From SFWF01 sp045539095 (GTDB taxonomy: Bacteria > Bacillota > Clostridia > Oscillospirales > Acutalibacteraceae), in assembly GCA_045539095.1 (NCBI GenBank), contig JAZQER010000037.1, forward strand, positions 1-18,917: DNA of 18,917 nucleotides, written 5' to 3'. This document shows, one piece after another, positions 6,733 through 14,736 of this stretch. The notes under the pieces are model-generated. The model searched no databases. It had not been told where the DNA came from and saw only the letters and a list, made by a program, of their open reading frames with translations. Numbering within the stretch: the stretch's first letter is position 1; every line of letters starts with the position of its first letter. Made by a program: the position numbers and the translations under genes.

Positions 6733-6761
6733 TTGAAGTTTTTATGTTAATGTGTTATATT
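6733..6761 (+). promoter_or_regulatory. Promoter of the divergent membrane-protein gene
   Basis: TTGAAG (6733-6738), 17 nt, TATATT (6756-6761). Its -35 box is 8 nt from the -35 box of the opposite promoter, so polymerases at the two promoters would compete. The metal operator is about 40 nt upstream of this -35 box. Confidence 0.6.
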
Positions 6762-6784
6762 ATTCTTAAAAGGAGACGGTGTTT

Positions 6785-7252
6785 ATGAAAAAGTGGGTTA
6801 AGGTTTTAATAACAGTTCTGTGTGTTTTGCTTGCGGTCATATTAGCGGGTGGTCTGTTTTTATATTTTACTTCTCCGAAATTTGTTATTAAACATAGCGA
6901 TATTGAACGTGTGTTTATATATCACAATGAGCTTGAAAGAGAGTATTATGAATTTAACGATGATGAAGAACAAAGGCTTGCTGAAATTCTTAAAAATGCC
7001 GAAATAGGTGATATGGCGATTCGCGAGTATGAGCCTGTTGATGGCGGTCCGTGGTTTTCCTTCTGTTGCGAGATGGACAATGACAGGGTTATTCAGGTGT
7101 ATTGCGTCGGCAAATATGTGCACCTTAATTCAGTTCCCTTTGATATTGATGCTGAGAGCGCCGATAAGTTATCGGCAATGCATACCGAGATTGAAGACAA
7201 GATACTCCCGATAAGTGAAGAGGAGTATCAGGAAATATTGAGTAAAAGATAA
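6785..7252 (+). CDS. Small membrane-anchored protein of unknown function
   Basis: I do not recognise a family. The protein has 155 residues when started at ATG 6785, which has AGGAG (6771-6775) 9 nt upstream. An in-frame GTG at 6779 is only 3 nt from that site and is less likely. Residues 1-5 are basic, about 6-28 are one hydrophobic segment without a lipobox Cys, so a signal anchor or uncleaved signal is likely. The rest is acidic and charged (EREYYEFNDDEEQRLAEIL, DIDAESADKLSAMHTEIEDK), with a central FSFCCEMDNDRVIQVYCVGKYV that looks like beta strands and holds three Cys. It would face outwards. It is read divergently from the metal-efflux operon and ends in a terminator shared with the GH13 gene. 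A metal link is possible from position alone, with no sequence support. Confidence 0.75.
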   Translation: MKKWVKVLITVLCVLLAVILAGGLFLYFTSPKFVIKHSDIERVFIYHNELEREYYEFNDDEEQRLAEILKNAEIGDMAIREYEPVDGGPWFSFCCEMDNDRVIQVYCVGKYVHLNSVPFDIDAESADKLSAMHTEIEDKILPISEEEYQEILSKR

Positions 7253-7333
7253 GAAAGAGCCGTGCTCTGATATGTACCCGGAAAGTTAGACACTTTTGTA
7301 GGTGAATATCACTATGACACGGCTCTTTCTTAT
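7249..7333. terminator. Bidirectional terminator with a 53-nt loop
   Basis: Sixteen-base perfect inverted arms (7249-7264 and 7318-7333, core AAGAAAGAGCCGTG/CACGGCTCTTTCTT) contain the stop codons of the two converging genes. The loop holds a second inverted pair, TGATAT (7268-7273) and ATATCA (7306-7311). With A and T runs on both flanks it can end transcription in both directions, though the loop is far longer than usual. Confidence 0.7.
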
Positions 7334-9180
7334 ATCTTTAGGATAGAAAAATCCTGAGCGTTTACTTTGAGTTTTCTATCTTTTGGAGCATTACCGTGAA
7401 TAACGGTTGCCATTTCAAATTCTGAGGGAATGTCTATACAGTCGTCCTCTCGCCAACGGTTGACCGTGATAAGAATTTTTTCATTATCACTTTTTCTGAT
7501 ATATGAAATTATTCCCAGACCGCCAAGTATTGGTTCAAATTCGCCCTCTGCAAAGACTTTATTTTCGCTTCGAAGTCTGCCAAGAAATTCGTAAAAATTA
7601 AGAAGCTCGGTGTTTTCCCGTCCCCAAGGATAAAAGCCTCGGCAAAACGGGTCGCCCCAACCCTCCATTCCCGCTTCATCTCCATAGAAGAGGGAGGGTA
7701 CACCGGGTAAGGTATACTGAATGACGGCGGCGAGCTTAAGACGTTTTACAGCCTTTTCGTACTCTCTTTTATCAAGATGTGAAACCGACTGCTCTGCTCT
7801 GGTGCGCGGCGGCTGTCCGTCTTTGCCCATTACGGTCATAATCCGTGCAGTGTCATGAGTGCCGAGGTGGTTCATAAGTACATCAACAACTTGTTTAGGA
7901 TAGTTTTCAAGCACGGTCATTATCTTATCCATAAAGACGTATCCGTCACCGCCCTTGACGAAGCTGATAACGGCCTCTGCAAAGGGATAGTTCATCACGC
8001 TGTCGAGCTGGCTTCCGTCGAGATATCGGCGGCGTTTTCCATAACTGATTTTGTTGGAAGCGTCCTCCCACACCTCTCCGAGTAAAAGGGCGTCGGGGTC
8101 GGATGATTTTATAGCTTTTCTTACATTGTCCAGGAATTTATCGGGAAGCTCGTCAGCAACATCAAGCCGCCAACCCTTAATACCCGATTTCATCCATTTT
8201 TTAATAATTCCGTTTTCGCCCGTTATAAACTCGTTAAAGCTTTCATTTTCTTCATTTACCTCGGGCAGAGAGGGAATACCCCACCAAGCCGAATATCCTA
8301 TTTGGGAGTTATCAAACTTATACCAATCTCTGTAGGGCGAAGCCTCGCTTTCTGCCGCGCCTACCGATGTGTATCGTCGGTATTCGTTAAAATAAACGCT
8401 GTCATTGCCTGTATGGGAGAAAACTCCATCGAGAATTATATTGATACCGCTTTTTTTGGCAGTTTTGCAGAGGTCTCTAAGGTCCTTTTCATTTCCGAGG
8501 AGGTCATCAATGCGTGTATAGTCTGCTGTGTTGTAACGATGGTTTGAATGGGCTTCAAAAATTGGGTTCAAGTAGATGCAGGTTATACCCAGTGAGGCAA
8601 GATATGGAATTTTTTGTCTTATGCCCTCAAGATCGCCTCCGTAGTAATCGTTACCGAGTGAGCAAATACCGTTATTCTGTCGGTATTCGGGGGTCTTAGT
8701 GATATCCTGCACCAAAAATCTATCCTCGGGAACAGCGGTTTTTTTAGTACCCGAATTAAAAAACCTGTCAGGGAATATCTGATAGATTATTCCGCCCTTA
8801 AGCCAATCAGGGGTAGTGAAATTTTTGTCATAGCAGGTTAACTGCCACCATTTTCCCTCGTTTGATACATGTCCAATATTATTTTCAAAAGCGGTTATAA
8901 AGAATTCTCCTAAATTCGAAATATAACGAAAGGAATAGAAATACAGTCCCTTAGAAAAGGATATTTCACACTCAAACGCACGGTAATCATCATAATAATC
9001 GGCAGGGGTCATCTCAACCTCGAAAACGCCGTCTGCATTATCGGGATGTACGCGCAAAAAGGCAGACTGCGCCAACGCATCTTTATGTAATAACAGCCGA
9101 AGCCTCAGCTTTTCTTCTGAGGCAACGGCTCCAAATATTGATTTATAAAGTTTGCTTCTTGATTCAAAGGGATAATACAC
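7330..9180 (-). CDS. GH13 alpha-amylase family enzyme, neopullulanase/cyclomaltodextrinase-like
   Basis: A 616-residue glycoside hydrolase with no signal peptide, so cytoplasmic. Residues 1 to about 120 look like the beta-sandwich N-domain (CBM34-like) typical of cyclomaltodextrinase and neopullulanase. The catalytic barrel starts at WLKGGIIYQIFPDRF. The four GH13 regions are present: DGVFSHTG (251-258), GWRLDVADE with the nucleophile D340, GEVWED with the acid/base E369, and THDTARI with the third Asp D443. Region I has S where most members have N. The family cleaves alpha-1,4 (some also alpha-1,6) bonds in maltodextrins, cyclodextrins or pullulan. The start is GTG at 9180, with AAGGAG at 9195-9190 spaced 9 nt, and it lies 22 nt after the glycogen phosphorylase stop, so both are one operon for alpha-glucan use. 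GH13 is certain, the subfamily less so. Confidence 0.9.
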   Translation of the reverse strand: MYYPFESRSKLYKSIFGAVASEEKLRLRLLLHKDALAQSAFLRVHPDNADGVFEVEMTPADYYDDYRAFECEISFSKGLYFYSFRYISNLGEFFITAFENNIGHVSNEGKWWQLTCYDKNFTTPDWLKGGIIYQIFPDRFFNSGTKKTAVPEDRFLVQDITKTPEYRQNNGICSLGNDYYGGDLEGIRQKIPYLASLGITCIYLNPIFEAHSNHRYNTADYTRIDDLLGNEKDLRDLCKTAKKSGINIILDGVFSHTGNDSVYFNEYRRYTSVGAAESEASPYRDWYKFDNSQIGYSAWWGIPSLPEVNEENESFNEFITGENGIIKKWMKSGIKGWRLDVADELPDKFLDNVRKAIKSSDPDALLLGEVWEDASNKISYGKRRRYLDGSQLDSVMNYPFAEAVISFVKGGDGYVFMDKIMTVLENYPKQVVDVLMNHLGTHDTARIMTVMGKDGQPPRTRAEQSVSHLDKREYEKAVKRLKLAAVIQYTLPGVPSLFYGDEAGMEGWGDPFCRGFYPWGRENTELLNFYEFLGRLRSENKVFAEGEFEPILGGLGIISYIRKSDNEKILITVNRWREDDCIDIPSEFEMATVIHGNAPKDRKLKVNAQDFSILKI

Positions 9181-9202
9181 CTTTAAGAACTCCTTAATAG
9201 TT

Positions 9203-11602
9203 TTATACTATAGGCTTTACATTCCATATATCACGCGCATAGTCTTCAATAGAACGGTCTGCAGCGAATATACCAGATTCTGCAATATTGACAAGCGACA
9301 TTTTATTCCATTTATCACGGTCCGCATAAAGTGAGTTTATCTTATCATGGGCTGAACAGTAGTCCGAAAAGTCTGCAAGCGCCATATAGTAGTCTACATT
9401 TGCGAGTGTGTTATATATTGGCTCAAAGGACTGTCCGTTAATACCGTTTTTAATAAAGTCAAGACACTCTTTTAAGACTGGGTTGTTTTCATAATAATTT
9501 CTAGGGTTATAGCCGCGGCTTCTTAAAGTCATAACCTCAGGAGTATGCATACCGAAGATAACGATATTTTCGTCGCCGACCGCCTCGTGTATCTCAACAT
9601 TTGCGCCATCCTCGGTGCCGAGGGTGATGGCGCCGTTCATCATAAACTTCATATTTGAAGTTCCGCTAGCTTCTGTAGAAGCAAGGCTTATCTGCTCGCT
9701 GATTTCGGCGGCGGGAATCATAAGCTCTGCCATTGTGACCCTGTAATCTTCGAGGAAGTATACTTTAAGCTTATCCTTGCAAACGGGATCATGCTCAATA
9801 ACTCTTGAAAGACACCATATCATTTGAATTATCTGTTTTGCAAGAAGATAGCCGGGTGCTGCCTTAGCGCCGAAAATATAGGTTTTTGGTGTAAAAGGCG
9901 CATTAGGATTATTTTTTATATAAAGATAATCTTTAATAATGTGGAGTGCGTTTAAATGCTGACGCTTATATTCGTGAAGTCTTTTAACCTGGATATCAAA
10001 GACCGAATCCGGATTTAAAACTGTTCCCGACACACCTTTTACATAGTTTGAAAATCTGTCCTTATTAGAGTGCTTTATCTCCTCAATACGGTTTAAAACG
10101 GACTTATCATCGTAGAATTTTGATAGCTTCGAAAGCTTCGCAGCATCGGTAACAAATCCACCGCCTATAAGCTCAGTTATAAAATCTGAGAGTAGGGGAT
10201 TAGCCTGACACAACCAACGCCTGTGGGCAATTCCGTTTGTTACATTCAGGAATTTATCAGGTGTAATACCGTAGTAGTCCTTGAATAAATCATCCTTCAG
10301 TATCTGACTGTGGAGACGTGAAACACCGTTTACACTGTGTCCGGCAATAACGCTGAGGTTTGCCATTCTGACAACGCCGCCGGAAATCACTGCAGTGCGT
10401 TCTACAAGAGCCGCAGCTTTTGTCAGATCATACATCTCATAACGGAAACGGTTGTCTATTTCCTTTACTATTTGGTAAATTCTGGGAAGTCTTTGTTTAA
10501 AGAGGTCCTCGCTCCAACATTCAAGTGCCTCCTGCATAACGGTGTGATTTGTATAGGCTATAGTTTTTTGAACTATTGACCACGCTTTCTCCCACTCATA
10601 ACCGCATTCGTCAAGTAAGAATCTCATAAGCTCAGGAACCGAGAGGGCAGGGTGGGTATCATTAATATGAATAGCCACCTTATCACCCAGATTTTCAAGG
10701 GTGTTGTATTGCCGCAGATGTCTGTGTAAGATATCCTGAATAGAAGCGGAAACAAGAAAATACTGCTGACGAAGTCTGAGTGATTTTCCCTCGATATGAT
10801 TATCTTCGGGGTAGAGCACTTTACTTATAGCCTCGCTCATAGCCTGCTGCTCCATTGCGCCGACATAGTCGCCGCGGTTAAAAGCAGACATATTGAATTC
10901 GGGTGCCTCGGCAGACCAAAGACGCAGTACGTTAACTGCCTTCCCGTCTTTACCTGCAACCATCATATCGTAGGCGACTGCCTTAACGGAGTTGTAGTTT
11001 TTGTGCTCAATATGATGGTATTTTCCATCCCACCACTCTTCAATATATCCGTCAAAGTTAACGGTGCGTTCAGCCGAAGGTCTTTGTTCCAGCCATACGG
11101 CACCGCCCGGAAGCCAGTTGTCGGGGAATTCGGTCTGCCAGCCTTCGGCAAGACGCTGACGGAAGATGCCGAAATCATATTTTAGACAATAACCCATCGC
11201 CGGATATCCGCCCGTTGTAAGACTATCCAAAAAACAGGCTGCAAGACGGCCAAGACCGCCATTTCCGAGACCTGCATCGGGCTCATATTCATAAAGATCT
11301 TCAAGGTTTACCTTATATGTCTTAAGAGCTGCCTTCATTTCCTCTGTAATATTAAGATTGTAAAGGGTATTTTTAAAGGAACGGCCCATCAGAAATTCCA
11401 TGCTTAAATAATAGACGGTTTTTGCCTCACACTCTGCCGCACGTTTTTTAAAATCAGAGCGTTTTTCGCGCATTATATTCATAAGCACAGTAACGGCTGC
11501 TTTATAAAAAAGGTCATCACCGGCGTTTTCGGGTGTAACACCAAAATTGTGTGACAGTGTTTTTTCTATTTCTTTAGCAAGGTATTTTGCGTCGAATTTC
11601 AT
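9203..11602 (-). CDS. glgP: Glycogen/maltodextrin phosphorylase (GT35)
   Basis: It releases glucose-1-phosphate from the non-reducing ends of glycogen or maltodextrins using phosphate and pyridoxal phosphate. The start chosen is ATG at 11602 (MKFDAKYLAKEIEK), with AAGGAG (11611-11616 on the plus strand) 8 nt upstream; an upstream in-frame start at 11701 would add 33 residues that overlap the promoter. That gives 799 residues, the usual size. Diagnostic segments are YYLSMEFLMGRS, GNGGLGRLAACFLDS, KRLHEYKRQHLNALH and the PLP site EASGTSNMKFMMNGAITLG with K652 as the Schiff-base lysine. It is the first gene of the two-gene operon with the GH13 enzyme. No glycogen synthase or branching gene is in view, so stored glycogen versus imported dextrin as substrate stays open. 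Confidence 0.96.
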   Translation of the reverse strand: MKFDAKYLAKEIEKTLSHNFGVTPENAGDDLFYKAAVTVLMNIMREKRSDFKKRAAECEAKTVYYLSMEFLMGRSFKNTLYNLNITEEMKAALKTYKVNLEDLYEYEPDAGLGNGGLGRLAACFLDSLTTGGYPAMGYCLKYDFGIFRQRLAEGWQTEFPDNWLPGGAVWLEQRPSAERTVNFDGYIEEWWDGKYHHIEHKNYNSVKAVAYDMMVAGKDGKAVNVLRLWSAEAPEFNMSAFNRGDYVGAMEQQAMSEAISKVLYPEDNHIEGKSLRLRQQYFLVSASIQDILHRHLRQYNTLENLGDKVAIHINDTHPALSVPELMRFLLDECGYEWEKAWSIVQKTIAYTNHTVMQEALECWSEDLFKQRLPRIYQIVKEIDNRFRYEMYDLTKAAALVERTAVISGGVVRMANLSVIAGHSVNGVSRLHSQILKDDLFKDYYGITPDKFLNVTNGIAHRRWLCQANPLLSDFITELIGGGFVTDAAKLSKLSKFYDDKSVLNRIEEIKHSNKDRFSNYVKGVSGTVLNPDSVFDIQVKRLHEYKRQHLNALHIIKDYLYIKNNPNAPFTPKTYIFGAKAAPGYLLAKQIIQMIWCLSRVIEHDPVCKDKLKVYFLEDYRVTMAELMIPAAEISEQISLASTEASGTSNMKFMMNGAITLGTEDGANVEIHEAVGDENIVIFGMHTPEVMTLRSRGYNPRNYYENNPVLKECLDFIKNGINGQSFEPIYNTLANVDYYMALADFSDYCSAHDKINSLYADRDKWNKMSLVNIAESGIFAADRSIEDYARDIWNVKPIV

Positions 11603-11642
11603 AAAGTAGGCTCCTTTTTTGCACTTATATAAACTTGTATAT

Positions 11643-11651
11643 ATTATAACA
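11643..11651 (-). promoter_or_regulatory. Extended -10 promoter for glgP
   Basis: On the minus strand TGT-TATAAT (11651-11643): a perfect -10 with the TGn extension. No clear -35 box is found 17 nt upstream. Transcription would start near 11636, about 35 nt before the ATG at 11602. This rules the in-frame upstream start at 11701 unlikely. Confidence 0.55.
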
Positions 11652-11803
11652 CACTTAATATTACTATATTCACTCCGAAAATGCAAGTATGTTATATACA
11701 AAATTTGCCCAGAATTTGTTTAATATGTATAAAATAATTAAAATAAACTTCTCAATCTAGATAAAAAAACTTAAATATGCACAAATACCATAGAATATAT
11801 AAG

Positions 11804-11834
11804 AAAAAGGCGTCTGAAAGTCAGACGCCTTTTC
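11804..11834. terminator. Strong terminator after the 52-aa protein gene, symmetrical
   Basis: AAAAGGCGTCTGA (11805-11817) and TCAGACGCCTTTT (11821-11833) form a 13-bp stem with a 3-nt loop. On the minus strand a T run ends it. It lies 13 nt after the stop of the small protein gene. The DNA between it and the glgP promoter (about 11660-11800) is AT-rich with nothing else I can support. Confidence 0.92.
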
Positions 11835-11846
11835 TCAGCAGATTTA

Positions 11847-12005
11847 TTATTCTTCGATAATAAGCTCTTCTTCACCGCAATCGATGTAACCGTCGGGACA
11901 CTCCTTACGGGTAACGAAACGGTCAATAAGAACTGCAACTCCCGCTGCCATAGCAATTACGGCAACTACACCTGTGAAGAACCAAAGAATGTGTTTCATT
12001 TTCAT
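11847..12005 (-). CDS. Small single-span membrane protein, 52 aa, unknown function
   Basis: Minus-strand frame from ATG 12005 to TAA 11849-11847. The product starts MKMKHILWFF, has one hydrophobic segment at about residues 6-27 rich in Ala and Val, then a short basic hinge (DRFVTRK) and a soluble tail ECPDGYIDCGEEELIIEE with two Cys (36 and 43) six residues apart and a strongly acidic end. It resembles no family I can name. It is real by context: a perfect promoter (TTGACA-17-TATAAT) lies 54 nt upstream, a strong terminator lies 13 nt downstream, and AGGACGG stands 8 nt before the ATG. A second ATG two codons in could be used instead. The charge pattern favours the acidic tail outside only weakly; orientation is uncertain. 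It is too short for common gene-length cut-offs. Confidence 0.78.
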   Translation of the reverse strand: MKMKHILWFFTGVVAVIAMAAGVAVLIDRFVTRKECPDGYIDCGEEELIIEE

Positions 12006-12058
12006 AGCACTAACCGTCCTGTTAAAGAGTATTGCCGATTTATATCGGGCTTATGATA

Positions 12059-12087
12059 ATTATACTATTTTTTACCGAATATGTCAA
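12059..12087 (-). promoter_or_regulatory. Consensus promoter of the 52-aa protein gene
   Basis: Minus strand TTGACA (12087-12082), 17 nt, TATAAT (12064-12059): perfect match in both boxes and spacing, the strongest-looking promoter in this part of the window. Confidence 0.9.
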
Positions 12088-12140
12088 ATATTATTTATTT
12101 AAAGTATATGCAAAAAAATATGGAATTTACAGGAAACTTA

Positions 12141-12149
12141 TGGTATAAT
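12141..12149 (+). promoter_or_regulatory. Extended -10 promoter of the M16-lgt-folD operon
   Basis: TGG-TATAAT (12141-12149) is an extended -10; the -35 position (about 12121-12126, TGGAAT) is poor. Transcription would start near 12156, about 26 nt before the TTG start. Confidence 0.5.
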
Positions 12150-12181
12150 AAATTTACTTATTTGTTTATGGAGTGAATTGT

Positions 12182-13462
12182 TTGTCAGACGTAATCTATA
12201 ATATGGGAAATAAGGCGGACGGACGGTTTATTTACAGTGACCGTTTTAATACTACTTTTATATCTTTTCATTTTTATTTACCTCTTGACCTTGACACTAT
12301 GGCAGAGGATGCGTTGTTACCGTTCCTTCTTTCGTCATGCTCTGAGAAGTATAGAGACTTTACAGAGCTTAATATTAAGCTTTTAAAACTTTATGGGGCA
12401 GAGCTATCCTGTTCGGTTTCAAAAAGCGGAGATTTTCTTCACACAAGACTTGGCATAAATGTTATTAATCCAAGCTTTGCCTATGACAATGAAAATACTG
12501 TAAATGATGCTGCATCTCTTTTGATTTCTTTGATATTTAACCCTGCTGTTTCATGCGGATCGTTTTATAAAAATGACCTTGATCGCGAAAAGAGAAAAAC
12601 CGTAGAGCGTATAGAGAGCGAGATAAACAATAAGCGTAGCTATGCCAGAACAAAGCTCACAGAGCTTATGTTTGAAAACGAGGCTTACGGTAAATTTATA
12701 TACGGAAACCGTGAAGAGGTTGAGAAAATTAGCGAAGCCTCGCTTTTTGATGCGTGGAAGAGATTTTTACAAAGAAGTTATATTGAACTCAATGTTATAG
12801 GAAAAGAATTGCCGACAGGTCTTTTTGAGCAGGTCAGGACAAAACTCTCCGCTGTTGACAGAAGCGGAGTATCAAATGCTTTTATAACAAAGCCACTTCA
12901 AGCGGGAGTGAGTGTAAAAAGACTTACCGAGTATATGGATGTCACTCAAGGTAAGCTTGTTATGGGCTTTAAAAGCGAGCTTTCGGGCTCTCTCAGAAAA
13001 GCCTTACCTTTGCTTCTTTTCTCCGATGTTTTTGGAGGAGGACCTTATTCCAGGCTTTTTTCCAATGTCAGAGAAAAGCAGTCGCTTTGTTACTACTGTT
13101 CAGCTGCCCAAAGAAGAAGCAAGGGCTTCGTAATAGTAGATTCAGGCGTAGATGGCACTCTCGCAGATAGGGCGGAAAGTGCAATACTTACTGAGCTTCA
13201 GGAGCTTAAAAACGGAAATCTTGAAGATTTTCGCATTAAGTCCTCGAAAAAAGCTGTTATTGATTCGCTTTTGTCCTATAACGACAGCTCAGCGGCTCTT
13301 GATATGTGGTATACAAGGGATATCGGTGAGGATGACGGCCTTACTCCTGAGGGTGCAGCTGCTCTTATTGATGCTGTAACTAAGGATGATATAATTAACG
13401 CCGCAAGAGGAATAAGCCTTCATTCTGTTTACAGACTGCTTCCCAAGGAGGTTAAGGCGTAA
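12182..13462 (+). CDS. yfmF: M16-family peptidase-like protein YfmF (EF-P modification-associated), no zinc motif
   Basis: The start is TTG at 12182, with GGAG (12170-12173) 8 nt before it. A GTG at 12173 overlaps that ribosome site and cannot be the real start. The product is about 426 residues with the two M16 half-domains. The HxxEH zinc motif expected near residues 40-50 is absent (ALLPFLLSSCS there), as in the inactive partner subunit of two-gene M16 pairs. A typical C-half segment is FGGGPYSRLFSNVREKQSLCYYCSA. In Bacillus subtilis the corresponding pair was tied to the 5-aminopentanol modification of elongation factor P; that link is family knowledge and the mechanism is not clear. Its stop TAA shares an A with the ATG of the next gene, the catalytic partner, so the two are made together. 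Confidence 0.88.
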   Translation: MSDVIYNMGNKADGRFIYSDRFNTTFISFHFYLPLDLDTMAEDALLPFLLSSCSEKYRDFTELNIKLLKLYGAELSCSVSKSGDFLHTRLGINVINPSFAYDNENTVNDAASLLISLIFNPAVSCGSFYKNDLDREKRKTVERIESEINNKRSYARTKLTELMFENEAYGKFIYGNREEVEKISEASLFDAWKRFLQRSYIELNVIGKELPTGLFEQVRTKLSAVDRSGVSNAFITKPLQAGVSVKRLTEYMDVTQGKLVMGFKSELSGSLRKALPLLLFSDVFGGGPYSRLFSNVREKQSLCYYCSAAQRRSKGFVIVDSGVDGTLADRAESAILTELQELKNGNLEDFRIKSSKKAVIDSLLSYNDSSAALDMWYTRDIGEDDGLTPEGAAALIDAVTKDDIINAARGISLHSVYRLLPKEVKA

Positions 13463-14730
13463 TGAGAAGAGTTGAAAAAATTGATGAGCGCTTCGGCAAG
13501 TATACTGAAGCCCAGCTCGAATGCGGACTTAAGGTGCGTATTATGGAAAAGAAGAATTTCACTTCGGCTCACGCTGTTTTTGGTACCCGCTACGGTTCTA
13601 TCGATACCTGTTTTTCAACCGACGGTGAAAACTACACCAAGGTCCCCGAGGGAATCGCACACTTTCTAGAGCATAAGCTTTTTGAAAGCGAAGATGGTGA
13701 TGCTTTTTCGCGTTTTGCCGAGACGGGCGCATACTGTAATGCTTATACGACATTCGATCGAACCTGTTATCTTTTTACTTGCTCAAATAATTTTTATAAG
13801 AATCTTGAAATACTTCTTGATTTCGTTCAGTCACCATTTTTTACGGCTGAAACGGTACAAAAGGAGCAGGGAATAATCGGTCAGGAAATAAAAATGTACG
13901 ACGACAGCGCAGGCTGGAGAGTTCTTTTTAATATGCTGGGTCAGATGTTTGAGAATCACCCTGTAAAAATTGATATCGCAGGAACAAGCGACTCTATAGC
14001 AAAAATTGATGACAAGCTTCTTTACGAGTGCTATAACACATTTTACAATCCTTTAAATATGTGTATTTGTATTGCAGGAAACGTTGACACAGATAAAACA
14101 CTCGAGTTAATAGAAAAAAACATTAAAAACAATAAGCCTGTTAGTGTTTTCAGAAAAAGTGAGCCAGAACCGGACGGCGTAGCATCGCATTATGTAGAGC
14201 AAAAGCTTGAGGTTTCGGGACCGATTTTTTGTTACGGATACAAGGAAATATGGCCTACCCCAATAAGAACGCAGAGGGAAAAGCTGGTCGCTGAGCTTGC
14301 GCTTGAGCTTATATGCGGTGACTGCTCAAGGCTTTATAAAGAGCTTACCGACCGAGAGCTTATAAACGATGAGTTTTCAAGCGAGTATTTTTTCGGACCC
14401 GACTATTCGGTAATTTTCTTTGATGGTGAAAGCCGCGACCCCAAAGCAGTGGCTTTGGCGATAGACGAAGAGATAAAACGGATAAATCACGAAGGTATTG
14501 ATGATGACCTCTTTGAAGCGGTAAAAAAATCCGCTTGGGGAGATATGGTCAGAAAATTTGAAAGCCTTGACAGCACCGTTGCGGAAATGATAGAAGGCGC
14601 ATTTTACGGCGATGATATTTTTGCTACGGGCGAGCTTATAAAGCAAATAACTAAAAAAGAAATTACCGACCGACTCTGCCGACTCACATCTCGGCGTGCG
14701 GTGCTTTCGGTAATAAACAGAAAGGATTGA
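13462..14730 (+). CDS. yfmH: M16-family zinc peptidase YfmH (EF-P modification-associated)
   Basis: A 422-residue M16 protein and the active partner of the previous gene. It has HFLEH at 67-71 (zinc ligands H67 and H71, catalytic E70) and a third ligand glutamate 71 residues on, E142 in QEIKMYDD, the spacing expected for M16. RYGSIDTCF and VPEGIAHFLEHKLFE are standard YfmH/YmfH features. The C-half carries ICGDCSRLYKELTDRELI. No signal peptide, so cytoplasmic. ATG at 13462 overlaps the upstream stop by one base. Probably forms a heterodimer with YfmF, one subunit with zinc and one without. The gene ends 6 nt before lgt and the AAGGA serving lgt lies in its last codons. Confidence 0.92.
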   Translation: MRRVEKIDERFGKYTEAQLECGLKVRIMEKKNFTSAHAVFGTRYGSIDTCFSTDGENYTKVPEGIAHFLEHKLFESEDGDAFSRFAETGAYCNAYTTFDRTCYLFTCSNNFYKNLEILLDFVQSPFFTAETVQKEQGIIGQEIKMYDDSAGWRVLFNMLGQMFENHPVKIDIAGTSDSIAKIDDKLLYECYNTFYNPLNMCICIAGNVDTDKTLELIEKNIKNNKPVSVFRKSEPEPDGVASHYVEQKLEVSGPIFCYGYKEIWPTPIRTQREKLVAELALELICGDCSRLYKELTDRELINDEFSSEYFFGPDYSVIFFDGESRDPKAVALAIDEEIKRINHEGIDDDLFEAVKKSAWGDMVRKFESLDSTVAEMIEGAFYGDDIFATGELIKQITKKEITDRLCRLTSRRAVLSVINRKD

Positions 14731-14736
14731 CGGTAT

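Noticed and set aside
10796..11185. Plus-strand open frame of 129 codons antisense to glgP
   Set aside because: Shadow of a highly conserved enzyme; no ribosome site or domain.
9203..11701. 33-residue N-terminal extension of glycogen phosphorylase from a start at 11701
   Set aside because: The extension overlaps the extended -10 promoter at 11643-11651 and has no ribosome site, while ATG 11602 has AAGGAG at 8 nt and fits the family start.
11771..11956. Minus-strand open frame of 61 codons
   Set aside because: It overlaps the 52-aa protein in another frame, runs through the strong terminator and has no ribosome site; the 52-aa frame fits promoter and terminator.
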